Source: Planctomycetes bacterium UBA1662 (GTDB lineage Bacteria > Planctomycetota > UBA8108). Taken from it: a stretch of 7,853 nt of DNA. The stretch lies in the NCBI GenBank assembly GCA_002320775.1, contig DCKY01000100.1:1-7853 (forward strand), read 5' to 3'. Within the stretch, counting starts at the first letter, position 1, and every line of letters starts with the position of its first letter. The translations under genes and the position numbers were made by a program. This document shows positions 1-7,463 of this stretch, in pieces. The notes under the pieces were generated by a model. The model was given only the letters and a program-made list of their open reading frames with translations. It had not been told where the DNA came from and made no database searches.

Positions 1-1422
1 ACCGACGTCATCGTCAACCCGAAGGACAAGGCTCTCTATGTTTCCGTCGGCGGAAGGCGCACCCAGTCCGGACTCTACCGGGTCACCTACACCGGAAACG
101 ACAAGGGCGGCGTCGCGAAGACATCTCCTGAATCGACGAAGCTCCGGGCCCAGCGCAAGGAGCTCGAGAAGTATCACGGCAAGCAGGACCCCGCGGCCAT
201 CGAGGCCGCCTGGCCCCACCTGTCGAGCCCCGACCGCTACCTGCGCTACGCCGCGAGAATCGCTGTCGAGCACCAGCCCGTCGATTCCTGGCAGGACAAG
301 GTCATTGGCGAGCTCAACGATGTCGCCCTGATCCAGGGAGCTATCGCGCTGGCGCGGCATGGGAAAGCTGAGATCCGCCCCAAGCTGCTGGCGGCGCTGC
401 GCAACATCAAGGCGAGCTCGCTGGATGAAACCCAGCTGATCAACCTGCTGCGGGCCTACTCCCTGGTCTTCATCCGGCTCGGCAAGCCGGCCGAGGCTAC
501 CGGCGCGAAGATCGCGGCTGAACTCTCGAAGCTCTACCCGGCAAAAACAGCCCCCCTGAACCGTGAGCTGAGCCAGGTGCTGATCTACCTCGAGGCCCCC
601 GGCGTCGCCGGCAAAACCGTCGCGCTGATGGAGACCTCTCCCGCGCAGGAAGACCAGATGCACTACGCCCTGGCTCTCCACAGCCTGAAGACGGGCTGGA
701 CGATCGAGGAGCGTAAACGTTATTTCAAATGGTTCAGCAATGCGCGCGGCTTCCGCGGCGGCGCCAGCTTTAATGGCTTTATCAACAACGTCAGGAGCGC
801 GGCGATCGGACGCCTCAGCGCCGAAGACAAGAAAACCCTCTCCGCGGCCGGCTCACTCAAGAACAGCCCGGCCCCGGCGATGCTGGCCCAGCTGCCCAAG
901 CCGAAAGGCCCGGGAAAAGAATGGACCGCCGAAAATGTCCTGCCAGCCGTCGAAAAGGGCCTCGTCGGCAGAGACTTCGAGCACGGCAAGAAGATGTTCG
1001 CCGCCGCGAAGTGCTTCGTCTGTCATCGCTTCGATGGCCAGGGAGGCGCGGCCGGACCGGACCTTACCGGGGCCGCCGGACGCTTCAGCAAGAGAGATCT
1101 CCTCGAGTCGATCCTCGCGCCGGACAAGGTGGTCTCCGACCAGTACCGCGCCACGATCTTCATCCTGAAGAATGGCAAGACCGTCACCGGCAGGATCGTC
1201 AATGGCGGCGGTGACAATTTCTCGGTCAACACCAACATGCTGACACCTGCCAGCAACTCCGGGGTCAACCACAAGCAGATCCTCAAGACCATGCCGGCCA
1301 AGGGCTCGATGATGCCCGCCGGACTGCTCAACCCGCTCAACAAGGAGGAGGTTCTCGACCTGGTCGCCTACCTGCTCTCCATGGGCAATCCCGATCACGC
1401 GATGTTCAAGCAGGGAAAATAG
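1..1422 (+). CDS. Membrane-bound dehydrogenase / heme-binding domain protein (TIGR02604-TIGR02603 type), 5'-truncated
   Basis: The reading frame is open from the first base, so the gene starts outside the window; 473 residues remain. Residues 1-31, including GGRRTQSGLYRVTYTG, look like the last blade of the sugar-dehydrogenase-like beta-propeller found in PVC membrane-bound dehydrogenases (TIGR02604). Residues 65 to about 300 are a helical, HEAT-like region (for example SPDRYLRYAARIAVEHQP). The C-terminal 150 residues form a cytochrome c domain of the TIGR02603 type: the heme motif CFVCH is at residues 338-342 (bases 1012-1026), followed by AGPDLTG, LLESILAPDKVVSDQY, a GKTVTGRIV strand, a methionine-rich stretch (GSMMPAGL) that may supply the distal ligand, and EEVLDLVAYLLS. 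Family knowledge suggests periplasmic oxidation of a sugar-like substrate with electrons passed to heme c; the substrate is unknown. The next gene begins three bases after the stop. The family call is firm, the function inferred. Confidence 0.95.
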   Translation, partial: TDVIVNPKDKALYVSVGGRRTQSGLYRVTYTGNDKGGVAKTSPESTKLRAQRKELEKYHGKQDPAAIEAAWPHLSSPDRYLRYAARIAVEHQPVDSWQDKVIGELNDVALIQGAIALARHGKAEIRPKLLAALRNIKASSLDETQLINLLRAYSLVFIRLGKPAEATGAKIAAELSKLYPAKTAPLNRELSQVLIYLEAPGVAGKTVALMETSPAQEDQMHYALALHSLKTGWTIEERKRYFKWFSNARGFRGGASFNGFINNVRSAAIGRLSAEDKKTLSAAGSLKNSPAPAMLAQLPKPKGPGKEWTAENVLPAVEKGLVGRDFEHGKKMFAAAKCFVCHRFDGQGGAAGPDLTGAAGRFSKRDLLESILAPDKVVSDQYRATIFILKNGKTVTGRIVNGGGDNFSVNTNMLTPASNSGVNHKQILKTMPAKGSMMPAGLLNPLNKEEVLDLVAYLLSMGNPDHAMFKQGK

Positions 1423-1425
1423 TTC

Positions 1426-3885
1426 ATGAACAGGCCTGAAATCCTTCTGCTGACGGTGGCGCTGGCGTTCTGCGCCCGCTTTGCCGCCGCCGAGGAGGGC
1501 CCCGGCTCTCTCTTCCACGACAAGGTCGCGCCGCTGCTCAAAAAAAGCTGCGGTAAATGCCATATGGAAGAGAAGCGCAAGGGCGGCCTGTCGATGAACA
1601 CCCGCGCGAGCCTGCTCGCGGGCGGCGAAAACGGACCGGCCCTGGAACTCGGAAAGAGCGCCCGAAGCGCCATCATCCAGCGGGTCCTCAGCGCGGACAA
1701 AAAGAAGAGGATGCCGCCAAAGGGAGCCAGGCTGTCGAGCAGCGACATCGATTCTCTCAGGAAATGGATCGATCGGGGCGCCCCCTGGATTGACGGCTTC
1801 ACCTTCAGCAAGGAGCACCGCCAGGCCTCCCTGGCTCCGCGCGAGCCTTCGCTGCCTCCCGGCAACAGGGACGACAACCCCATCGACCGCCTGCTGGCTC
1901 CGTATTTCAAAGAACATGGAGTGGCAAACGACCAGGTGGTCTCCCCGGCGGCCTTTCGCCGCAGGGCCTACCTCGACCTCGTAGGCCTGCTGCCGCCCTC
2001 CGGCGACCCCGGCAAGGACTCTGCCGCTCTCAGGGAGGCGACCATCGACGGACTCCTGGGCGAAAAAGGCCGCTACACAGGCCACTGGCTGACCTTCTGG
2101 AACGACATACTCCGAAACGCCTACAAGGGAACAGGGTTTATTGATGGCGGCCGGGGGCAGATCACCGAGTGGCTCTACCGGAGTCTCTATGAAAACCTGC
2201 CCTACGACAGGTTTGTCCACCAATTGATCAGCCCGGTATCCGGAAGCGACGGATTTATCCGGGGAATCAAATGGCGCGGGGTCGTCAACGAGAGCCAGCG
2301 CCCCGAGATCCAGGCGGCCCAGAACGTGGCGCAGGTATTCCTTGGGACCAACCTGAAGTGCGCCTCCTGCCATGACAGCTTCGTCAACCACTGGAAGCTC
2401 AAAGACTCCTACGCCTTCGCCTCGGTCTTCGCCAATGGCCCGCTCAAACTGCACCGCTGCGACAAGCCCACCGGCGAGACGACCGCCATGGCCTTCCTCT
2501 ACCCCGAGCTTGGCCGGATCGACGCCAAGGCCTCCAGGGGACAGAGACTGAAACAGCTCGCGGACCTCCTGGTCCTGCCGAAAAACGGCAGGCTCGCGAG
2601 AACCATCGTCAATCGCCTCTGGGCGGTCACCTTCGGCCGGGGAATAGTCGAACCTCTCGACAACATGGACATGGAGCCCTGGAGCCAGGACCTCCTTGAC
2701 TGGCTCGCGACCGACCTGGTCAAAAACGGCTACGACCTCAAGCACACCCTGAAGCTCATCACGACCTCCAGGGCCTACCGGCTCCCCGCGATCGACCAGA
2801 AGCGGGAGGAGGACCCCGGGACCCGGTTTGTGTTCCGCGGCCCCCTGGTGAAGAGGCTGTCCGCTGAACAGTTCATCGATGCCGCCTGGAGCCTGGCCGG
2901 CTCCGGGGCGAGGGACGATGCCAGGCCGGGGAAAAAGGATGGTCGGGGACAGGGTGGACAATTCAAGGTCGCCGTCAAGATCCACGCGAGCTCCAGCAGA
3001 AAAACCGCGCCCGGCGCCTCGAAGGCTGAATGGATCTGGTCCGACAGCGACTACAGCAGGGCCCCGGCCGGACAGACGGTCTATTTCCGCCACACCTTCT
3101 CCCTGCCCGGGACGCCACCTGTCGCGTCCCTGACCGCCACAGCCGACAATGAATTCAGCCTTTATCTGAATGGTAAAAAGACGCTCTCCAGCGGCGAGTG
3201 GAACGCCCCGGTCTCCGCGAGAGTTGAAAAGCTCCTGCGCAAAGGCGAGAACACTCTCGCTGTCCGCGCGAGAAACGGAGGAGGCACGGCCAACGCCGCC
3301 GGCCTGATTGTCTCCCTGAAGACATCGACTTCAAAAGGCGACCCACTGGGCGAGGTCGCCACCAGCGCGAGCTGGCTGCACACCCTCGACAAGAAGAAAG
3401 ACTGGCAGCTCCCGGCTACCTCCGATGCGGACTGGAAGACGTCCTTTCGCATAGGGGACCTGGATGCGGGCCCGTGGAATGTGGGAGGCCACTTCCAATC
3501 GGGCACGAGCCTGGGTCCCGCGGTCGAGGTTCGCTCCTCGCTCACCTTCTCCGACCCATTGCAGGTCGCCCTCGGGCGCCCCAATCGCGAGCAGGTCGTC
3601 AGCCGGAGGGATTCGGTAGCCACCCTGCTCCAGGCTCTCGAGCTGACCAATGGAAAGACCCTCGACAGGATCATCTCCTGGAATTCGAAAGAGCTCATCG
3701 CGCAGGACCACGGATCAACCGCGAAGCTCATCAAGGCCGTCTACAACAGGGGACTCTCGCGTCAGCCCACAAAAGGCGAGCTCAAGGCCCTCTCGGAGCT
3801 GGTTGGAACTCCCGCCTCAGGCGAGGGGATCCAGGACCTGCTCTGGGCAATCCTGATGCATCCTGAATTCCAATTGATCTATTAA
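1426..3885 (+). CDS. PSCyt1-DUF1549-DUF1553 (PSD1) cytochrome c protein with inserted beta-sandwich-like segment
   Basis: An 819-residue exported protein. Residues 1-22 are a Sec signal peptide ending in AAA; the single Cys in it lacks a proper lipobox. Residues 27-120 form the planctomycete cytochrome c domain (PSCyt1) with CGKCH at 42-46 and the RMPPKG motif. Residues 150-335 are DUF1549 (FRRRAYLDLVGLLPP; LPYDRFVHQLISP) with a second CxxCH, CASCH, at 312-316. DUF1553 starts near residue 365 (RTIVNRLWAVTFGRGIVEP; RLSAEQFIDAAWSLAG). It is interrupted at about 493-700 by a charged linker and a WIW...VYFRHTF...LYLNGK segment resembling the galactose-binding-like N-terminal domains of alpha-L-rhamnosidases. 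It resumes at VALGRPNREQVV and ends with the usual LLWAILMHPEF. The start has AGGGA nine bases upstream, overlapping the end of the previous gene. Domain calls are strong; a biochemical role (periplasmic di-heme electron transfer or redox processing with its DUF1501 partner) is inference. Confidence 0.95.
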   Translation: MNRPEILLLTVALAFCARFAAAEEGPGSLFHDKVAPLLKKSCGKCHMEEKRKGGLSMNTRASLLAGGENGPALELGKSARSAIIQRVLSADKKKRMPPKGARLSSSDIDSLRKWIDRGAPWIDGFTFSKEHRQASLAPREPSLPPGNRDDNPIDRLLAPYFKEHGVANDQVVSPAAFRRRAYLDLVGLLPPSGDPGKDSAALREATIDGLLGEKGRYTGHWLTFWNDILRNAYKGTGFIDGGRGQITEWLYRSLYENLPYDRFVHQLISPVSGSDGFIRGIKWRGVVNESQRPEIQAAQNVAQVFLGTNLKCASCHDSFVNHWKLKDSYAFASVFANGPLKLHRCDKPTGETTAMAFLYPELGRIDAKASRGQRLKQLADLLVLPKNGRLARTIVNRLWAVTFGRGIVEPLDNMDMEPWSQDLLDWLATDLVKNGYDLKHTLKLITTSRAYRLPAIDQKREEDPGTRFVFRGPLVKRLSAEQFIDAAWSLAGSGARDDARPGKKDGRGQGGQFKVAVKIHASSSRKTAPGASKAEWIWSDSDYSRAPAGQTVYFRHTFSLPGTPPVASLTATADNEFSLYLNGKKTLSSGEWNAPVSARVEKLLRKGENTLAVRARNGGGTANAAGLIVSLKTSTSKGDPLGEVATSASWLHTLDKKKDWQLPATSDADWKTSFRIGDLDAGPWNVGGHFQSGTSLGPAVEVRSSLTFSDPLQVALGRPNREQVVSRRDSVATLLQALELTNGKTLDRIISWNSKELIAQDHGSTAKLIKAVYNRGLSRQPTKGELKALSELVGTPASGEGIQDLLWAILMHPEFQLIY

Positions 3886-3913
3886 GCTGAAACCGGCAAC
3901 CCAAGACAAAACC

Positions 3914-5359
3914 ATGAAAAAGACCTCCAGCTCATTCGAAATGAACCTCCGCCGCCGAGACTTCCTGAAAACTGCCGGCGCCGCCACCCTTGGAGCTCTC
4001 GCCTCCGGCGCGCCCAGGGCCGCCCTGGGATCGGCAAACCCGATCTCTCCCAGGGCAACGGCCGACTCTGTCATCGTGCTCTGGATGGCCGGCGGAATGG
4101 CCCACACCGAGACCTTTGACCCCAAGCGCTACACCCCCTTCCGAAAAGGACTTCCGGCCAACGAGCTCCTGTGCAGCTTCCCGAGCATCGAGACCGCCGT
4201 AGATGGAGTCCAGCTGACCAAGGGCCTCGAAAAGACAGCCGCCGTACTTGACCGCGGCACACTCCTGCGCACCCATGTCCTTGGAGACCTCGGCTTCATC
4301 CTTCATTCCCGCCACCAATACCACTGGCACACCGGCTACGAGCCGCCGCTCACGGTCGCCGCTCCGCACCTCGGAGCCTGGATCGCGCAGGCGCTCGGCC
4401 CCAGAGATGAAGCCATGCCCGCCTTTATTGATATTGGCCAGCGCTATGAAGGAAACGGTGAGGCGGAAGAGATCAAGGCCTTCCAGACCGCCGGATTCCT
4501 CGGCAGCGAGTTTGGCCCCTTCCGCGTACCGGACCCGAAACAGGCGGTCAAGGTGGTCCGCCCCCCCGCCGGCATGACCGTCGACCGCTTCAAGAGACGC
4601 TACGAAACCTACCGGAAGGTGCTCGAGGCGAGCCCCGTGGCCCGCGACGGATCCGCCTACCAGAAAGAATCCCTGCTGCGTTCAGCTGAATCAGCCTACC
4701 GCCTGATGAACTCGCCCGCCTCGAAGGCCTTTGACCTGAGCCTCGAGCCGGAGGAAAGCTACAAGACCTACAACACCAGCAAATTCGGCCTTGGCTGTCT
4801 GCTGGCCCGCAGGCTGGTGGAAAAGGGCGCGCGGTTCATCGAGGTGACAACGGAATATGGCCCCTTCAAGCAATGGGATACACACGAAAACGGCCACACC
4901 CGCCTGACCGACATGAAACGGCAGATCGACGCCCCGATCGCCCAGCTCGTGCTCGATCTTGAAGAACGCGGCCTGCTCGACCGGACGCTGATCGTCCTTG
5001 CCAGTGAGTTCAGCCGCGACTGTATGGTTGAAGGGAAGCCGGAGAAGCTGGTCCGCAACCAGGTGAACGTACCCAATGTCATCAACGAGATGAAGTTCTA
5101 CGGCATGCATCGCCACTTCACCAGCGCCTCCAGCGTGCTGCTGTTCGGCGGCGGCATCAAGAAAGGGGCTGTCTACGGTAAGACCGCCGAGGAGAGGCCC
5201 TGCACCACCATCGAAAATCCTGTCACCATCACGGATCTTCACTCGACGATCTTTCATGCCATGGGAATCTCGCCGAAGCACAACGCCATCATCGAGGACC
5301 GGCCTTTCTACGCCACCAAGGATGGAAAGGGCAAGCCGGTGCTCGACCTCTTCGGTTGA
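3914..5359 (+). CDS. DUF1501 family protein, Tat-exported
   Basis: A 481-residue DUF1501 protein. The N-terminus has a Tat signal: twin-arginine RRRDFLK at residues 13-19, a hydrophobic stretch and probable cleavage near residues 39-41. Export in folded form is therefore likely. The core resembles the alkaline-phosphatase/sulfatase superfamily fold: WMAGGMAHTETFDPK early, WDTHENGH at 321-328, LVLDLEERGLLDRTLIVLASEFSRD ending at 369, MHRHF at 398-402, LLFGGG at 409-414 and ITDLHSTIFHAMGI near the C-terminus. Many DUF1501 proteins have GEFGRT and RDHW where this one has SEFSRD and MHRHF; I recall a PVC subfamily with this variant ending, including the KDGKGKPVLDLF tail. DUF1501 genes habitually follow DUF1549/DUF1553 genes, as here, 28 bases downstream. 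No clear Shine-Dalgarno precedes the chosen ATG or the ATG at residue 10 (base 3941); either start keeps the Tat motif. Enzymatic activity is not established. Confidence 0.93.
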   Translation: MKKTSSSFEMNLRRRDFLKTAGAATLGALASGAPRAALGSANPISPRATADSVIVLWMAGGMAHTETFDPKRYTPFRKGLPANELLCSFPSIETAVDGVQLTKGLEKTAAVLDRGTLLRTHVLGDLGFILHSRHQYHWHTGYEPPLTVAAPHLGAWIAQALGPRDEAMPAFIDIGQRYEGNGEAEEIKAFQTAGFLGSEFGPFRVPDPKQAVKVVRPPAGMTVDRFKRRYETYRKVLEASPVARDGSAYQKESLLRSAESAYRLMNSPASKAFDLSLEPEESYKTYNTSKFGLGCLLARRLVEKGARFIEVTTEYGPFKQWDTHENGHTRLTDMKRQIDAPIAQLVLDLEERGLLDRTLIVLASEFSRDCMVEGKPEKLVRNQVNVPNVINEMKFYGMHRHFTSASSVLLFGGGIKKGAVYGKTAEERPCTTIENPVTITDLHSTIFHAMGISPKHNAIIEDRPFYATKDGKGKPVLDLFG

Positions 5360-5372
5360 GGTGAAGGAGTTC

Positions 5373-6803
5373 TCAGTCCGACCCTCCGTACAACGCGAGC
5401 AGCCTGAGCAGATCCGCCTCCGCCGCCGCCGACAGCTTGTCGCGCTGCTCATCGAAAAGCCCCCGCAAGCCGAGAACTATCCTCTCAGTCCACACGTCCG
5501 CCGGACTGCTTCTCGAAAGTAAATTTTCAGACGCCTGGATGAAGAGATCGAAACGGTCCGGCCAGGTTTCCTGCAGCAACCCCAGCACCATAGAGACCGT
5601 CTCTTCATCTGCTCGGGCCCCGGCAAGCTTGACCACCGCCCCTCCGCTAAGCCTCCCCTCGATAGCGGCTGAGCGGGCAAGCAGCGTGAGCAGGCCACGA
5701 TGACGGCTCGGACTCAATACGGAAACCAGGAGGCGGGAGGTTTCACCATCTCCAGTGACCCGAAGCCAGCGAAAGAGCTCCTCTTCTCGCAGGCGGCGGG
5801 CAATACCCTGGAGGGTCCCCCTGCGCCAGAGAAAGGAATCCGAAGCAGTACCCGGAGAGCCGGACCGTTCCGTCTCAGCAGCTGTCCCGCCGGCGATGAA
5901 ATCAAGGGCATCCAGCGGCAAGAGTTGCTCGAGGGCGGCTGAATGAAGAATCTGCTCGGCTTCCGAACTCATTCCCGCAGTGAAATCATCCGCGCGATCA
6001 AGCAGCAACCGTTCCGCCCAAAAAGGGTCGGTTTCGACCAGGTCACTAACCGCAGCCCGAACCAGGCCTACTGTTCCCGGAACCCGCTGAGCAAGCTCGA
6101 GGAGGCCCTCAAGGTCCTCTGAGGCAATACAACCGGAGCTTGAGATTATCTGCGTTACAACGCCCAGGGCCTCTCCAAGCCGGGCGTAGAGATCCTCATA
6201 GGACTCCAGAACAGTCTCAACGACAAAACGGTGCGCTGGCGAGCCTCCAGCAGTCCTGCAGGAATACAAATCCAGGGCCCGCAGGCTGAGGCCAAGCAAC
6301 AGCCCTCCCGCCCTCAACCTCTCCCCATCGGGCTCAACGAGGAGCCTGTCGACCAGCGCCTCGGGAAAGCTCGCGAGATCATCATTCTCCCCAAGCAGCC
6401 GCGCGGCGAGAACGATCTCCTCGCGGCCCGCCCCCGGCCGCAACAGGTCGAGATAATAGTCCAGGTCGTCGATGCCTCCGCTGAGCCCGAGAGATTCCAA
6501 CAGTGAGATCTCTCCTGTCATCTCATCCACACCGGTGTCCGGCAGCCATGACCCACGCGTGAGCCCGGCAAACGCGGCAGTTGCCGCAGGAAGAGAGGAC
6601 AACCTGAGACCTTCGGCAGACACGCTCCCGGGCGCGCCCGCGATCACCGCGGCCCCGCGTCCGGAACCTGTGCCGCGCAGGATCCGGGGCGCTTTTCGCG
6701 GCTCGGACCAACCCGGCCAAAACAGAGCGCCGCCTGCGACCGGGCAGAAAACAAGGAGAAGAACCCCGACCGCCACCCTGGACCTCATCGGCGAAACCTT
6801 CAT
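5373..6803 (-). CDS. Exported, mostly helical protein of unknown function
   Basis: A 476-residue protein that I do not recognise. The N-terminus (KVSPMRSR followed by VAVGVLLLVFCPVAGGALF, about residues 9-27) is a signal peptide or membrane anchor. The Cys at its end lacks a good lipobox because Phe precedes it. Residues 28-95 are Gly/Ala/Pro-rich and probably disordered. From about residue 95 to the end the sequence is rich in Leu, Ala, Glu and Arg, with regularly spaced amphipathic stretches (ISLLESLGL, LEGLLELAQRV, GLLTLLARSAAI, EADLLRLLALY). This suggests an alpha-helical solenoid of HEAT or TPR type, without a clear repeat consensus. The start is supported by a purine-rich GGAAGGGGGAGG just upstream (bases 6806-6817) and by the ATGA overlap with the upstream gene, which implies translational coupling. 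Its 3' end faces the DUF1501 gene across 13 bp. A scaffold or partner role for the upstream cysteine-rich protein is inference only. Confidence 0.82.
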   Translation of the reverse strand: MKVSPMRSRVAVGVLLLVFCPVAGGALFWPGWSEPRKAPRILRGTGSGRGAAVIAGAPGSVSAEGLRLSSLPAATAAFAGLTRGSWLPDTGVDEMTGEISLLESLGLSGGIDDLDYYLDLLRPGAGREEIVLAARLLGENDDLASFPEALVDRLLVEPDGERLRAGGLLLGLSLRALDLYSCRTAGGSPAHRFVVETVLESYEDLYARLGEALGVVTQIISSSGCIASEDLEGLLELAQRVPGTVGLVRAAVSDLVETDPFWAERLLLDRADDFTAGMSSEAEQILHSAALEQLLPLDALDFIAGGTAAETERSGSPGTASDSFLWRRGTLQGIARRLREEELFRWLRVTGDGETSRLLVSVLSPSRHRGLLTLLARSAAIEGRLSGGAVVKLAGARADEETVSMVLGLLQETWPDRFDLFIQASENLLSRSSPADVWTERIVLGLRGLFDEQRDKLSAAAEADLLRLLALYGGSD

Positions 6804-7459
6804 GGCCTCCCCCTTCCGTCTCCCCAGGCCGCCCCGGTCTTCCGATGACAGACTGACTCACCAACGCAGGTGCGAACGCGCTCGGAAGTGTTCACCCACT
6901 CTCCTCGCACACAATTGGGCATGGCGAAGAAGATGAAGTTCAGCTCCTGGCTGCAGGCGTTTTCCCTCTCGCGAATGGTCGCCCCATCACGCCAATCACA
7001 ATCCCGGCAGGAGATGGGGACGGATTCGTAATGAGATGGTATGTAGGTCTCCACCGCCGGGCAGCTGTCCTGCCCGATCCCGAAGAGCTCAAAACCCCCA
7101 TACCCCGGAATGAAACCGCCAAAGTGGAGTGAGGCGCAGTCCAGCTTCAGCTCGCTCTTCATCACCTCCGCCTGGCTGACCCTTGAGGCTCTCCCGCGGT
7201 TTGTGCAGGGTGCTGCGCATGGCTCCGCCCCCTGCTTGCCGCCCGGGTTCCCCGGCTTCAAGGAATCCCCGGCCGCGACTCCCTGCCCTCGCAGGCGAGC
7301 CTCCCCCATAACCGCCGGCGCCGGCAGCAGCAGGCCAAAGATCAAGGCGGCGCAGACCGAGAACACTCCAAGGGCCAGCGCCAGAGCCCGGGGGTGCCGG
7401 TTAGCCTCTCGAAGGAGGAAAGCCATACATGGCTTGTGTACATCGGAAGAATCGATCAA
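6800..7459 (-). CDS. Small secreted or anchored cysteine-rich protein of unknown function, TTG start
   Basis: A 219-residue protein of no family I recognise, starting at TTG. Residues 24-45 are a hydrophobic segment after a basic stretch (REANRHPR), followed by PAPAVMGEA, so it is either a signal peptide or an N-terminal anchor. The exported part has a disordered Gly/Pro-rich linker (55-100) and then a compact domain with ten cysteines at 81, 85, 108, 133, 151, 154, 169, 183, 198 and 204. These include a CxxC (CRDC, 151-154) and CVGESVCH (198-205). The even number suggests disulfides; CX5CH is not a standard heme c motif. TTG is chosen because AAAGGAA lies six bases upstream. The in-frame ATG at residue 12 (base 7426) has no ribosome binding site but would give a more typical signal peptide, so the start is uncertain. 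The stop overlaps the next gene's start as ATGA. Upstream inverted repeats may control translation. Confidence 0.78.
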   Translation of the reverse strand: MIDSSDVHKPCMAFLLREANRHPRALALALGVFSVCAALIFGLLLPAPAVMGEARLRGQGVAAGDSLKPGNPGGKQGAEPCAAPCTNRGRASRVSQAEVMKSELKLDCASLHFGGFIPGYGGFELFGIGQDSCPAVETYIPSHYESVPISCRDCDWRDGATIRERENACSQELNFIFFAMPNCVRGEWVNTSERVRTCVGESVCHRKTGAAWGDGRGRP

Positions 7460-7463
7460 TTCT

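Noticed and set aside
577..1422. A separate shorter gene starting at CTG 577
   Set aside because: The same frame is open back to base 1 and encodes the expected propeller end and helical region, so 577 is internal to a longer gene.
1540..1546. Run of seven A bases just before the first CGKCH as a slippage site
   Set aside because: The frame gives consecutive AAA codons and the downstream zero frame is the real protein. No alternative frame encodes anything recognisable.
853..3093. A 746-codon open frame on the minus strand across the first two genes
   Set aside because: It is antisense to two well-recognised families and crosses their boundary. Its translation is Gly/Val/Arg/Asp-rich with no recognisable domain, as expected of a shadow frame in GC-rich DNA.
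4013..4029. Perfect hairpin CCCAGGG-CCG-CCCTGGG near the Tat signal region of the DUF1501 gene
   Set aside because: It encodes ordinary signal-peptide residues and has no T tract. A 7-bp GC stem is not unusual in DNA of this composition, and a third CCCAGGG copy at 4049 adds little.
5346..5362. Possible terminator after the DUF1501 gene
   Set aside because: The stem is only 5 bp and is not followed by T residues on either strand.
5417..5430. CCGCCGCCGCCG-like microrepeat
   Set aside because: It is coding sequence for a short Ala run in the helical protein; too short to be a meaningful repeat.
6472..6936. 154-codon plus-strand frame opposite the two unknown genes
   Set aside because: It spans the ATGA junction of two minus-strand genes that have a ribosome binding site, a signal sequence and coupled ends. 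The plus frame has a low-complexity Pro/Arg/Ala composition.
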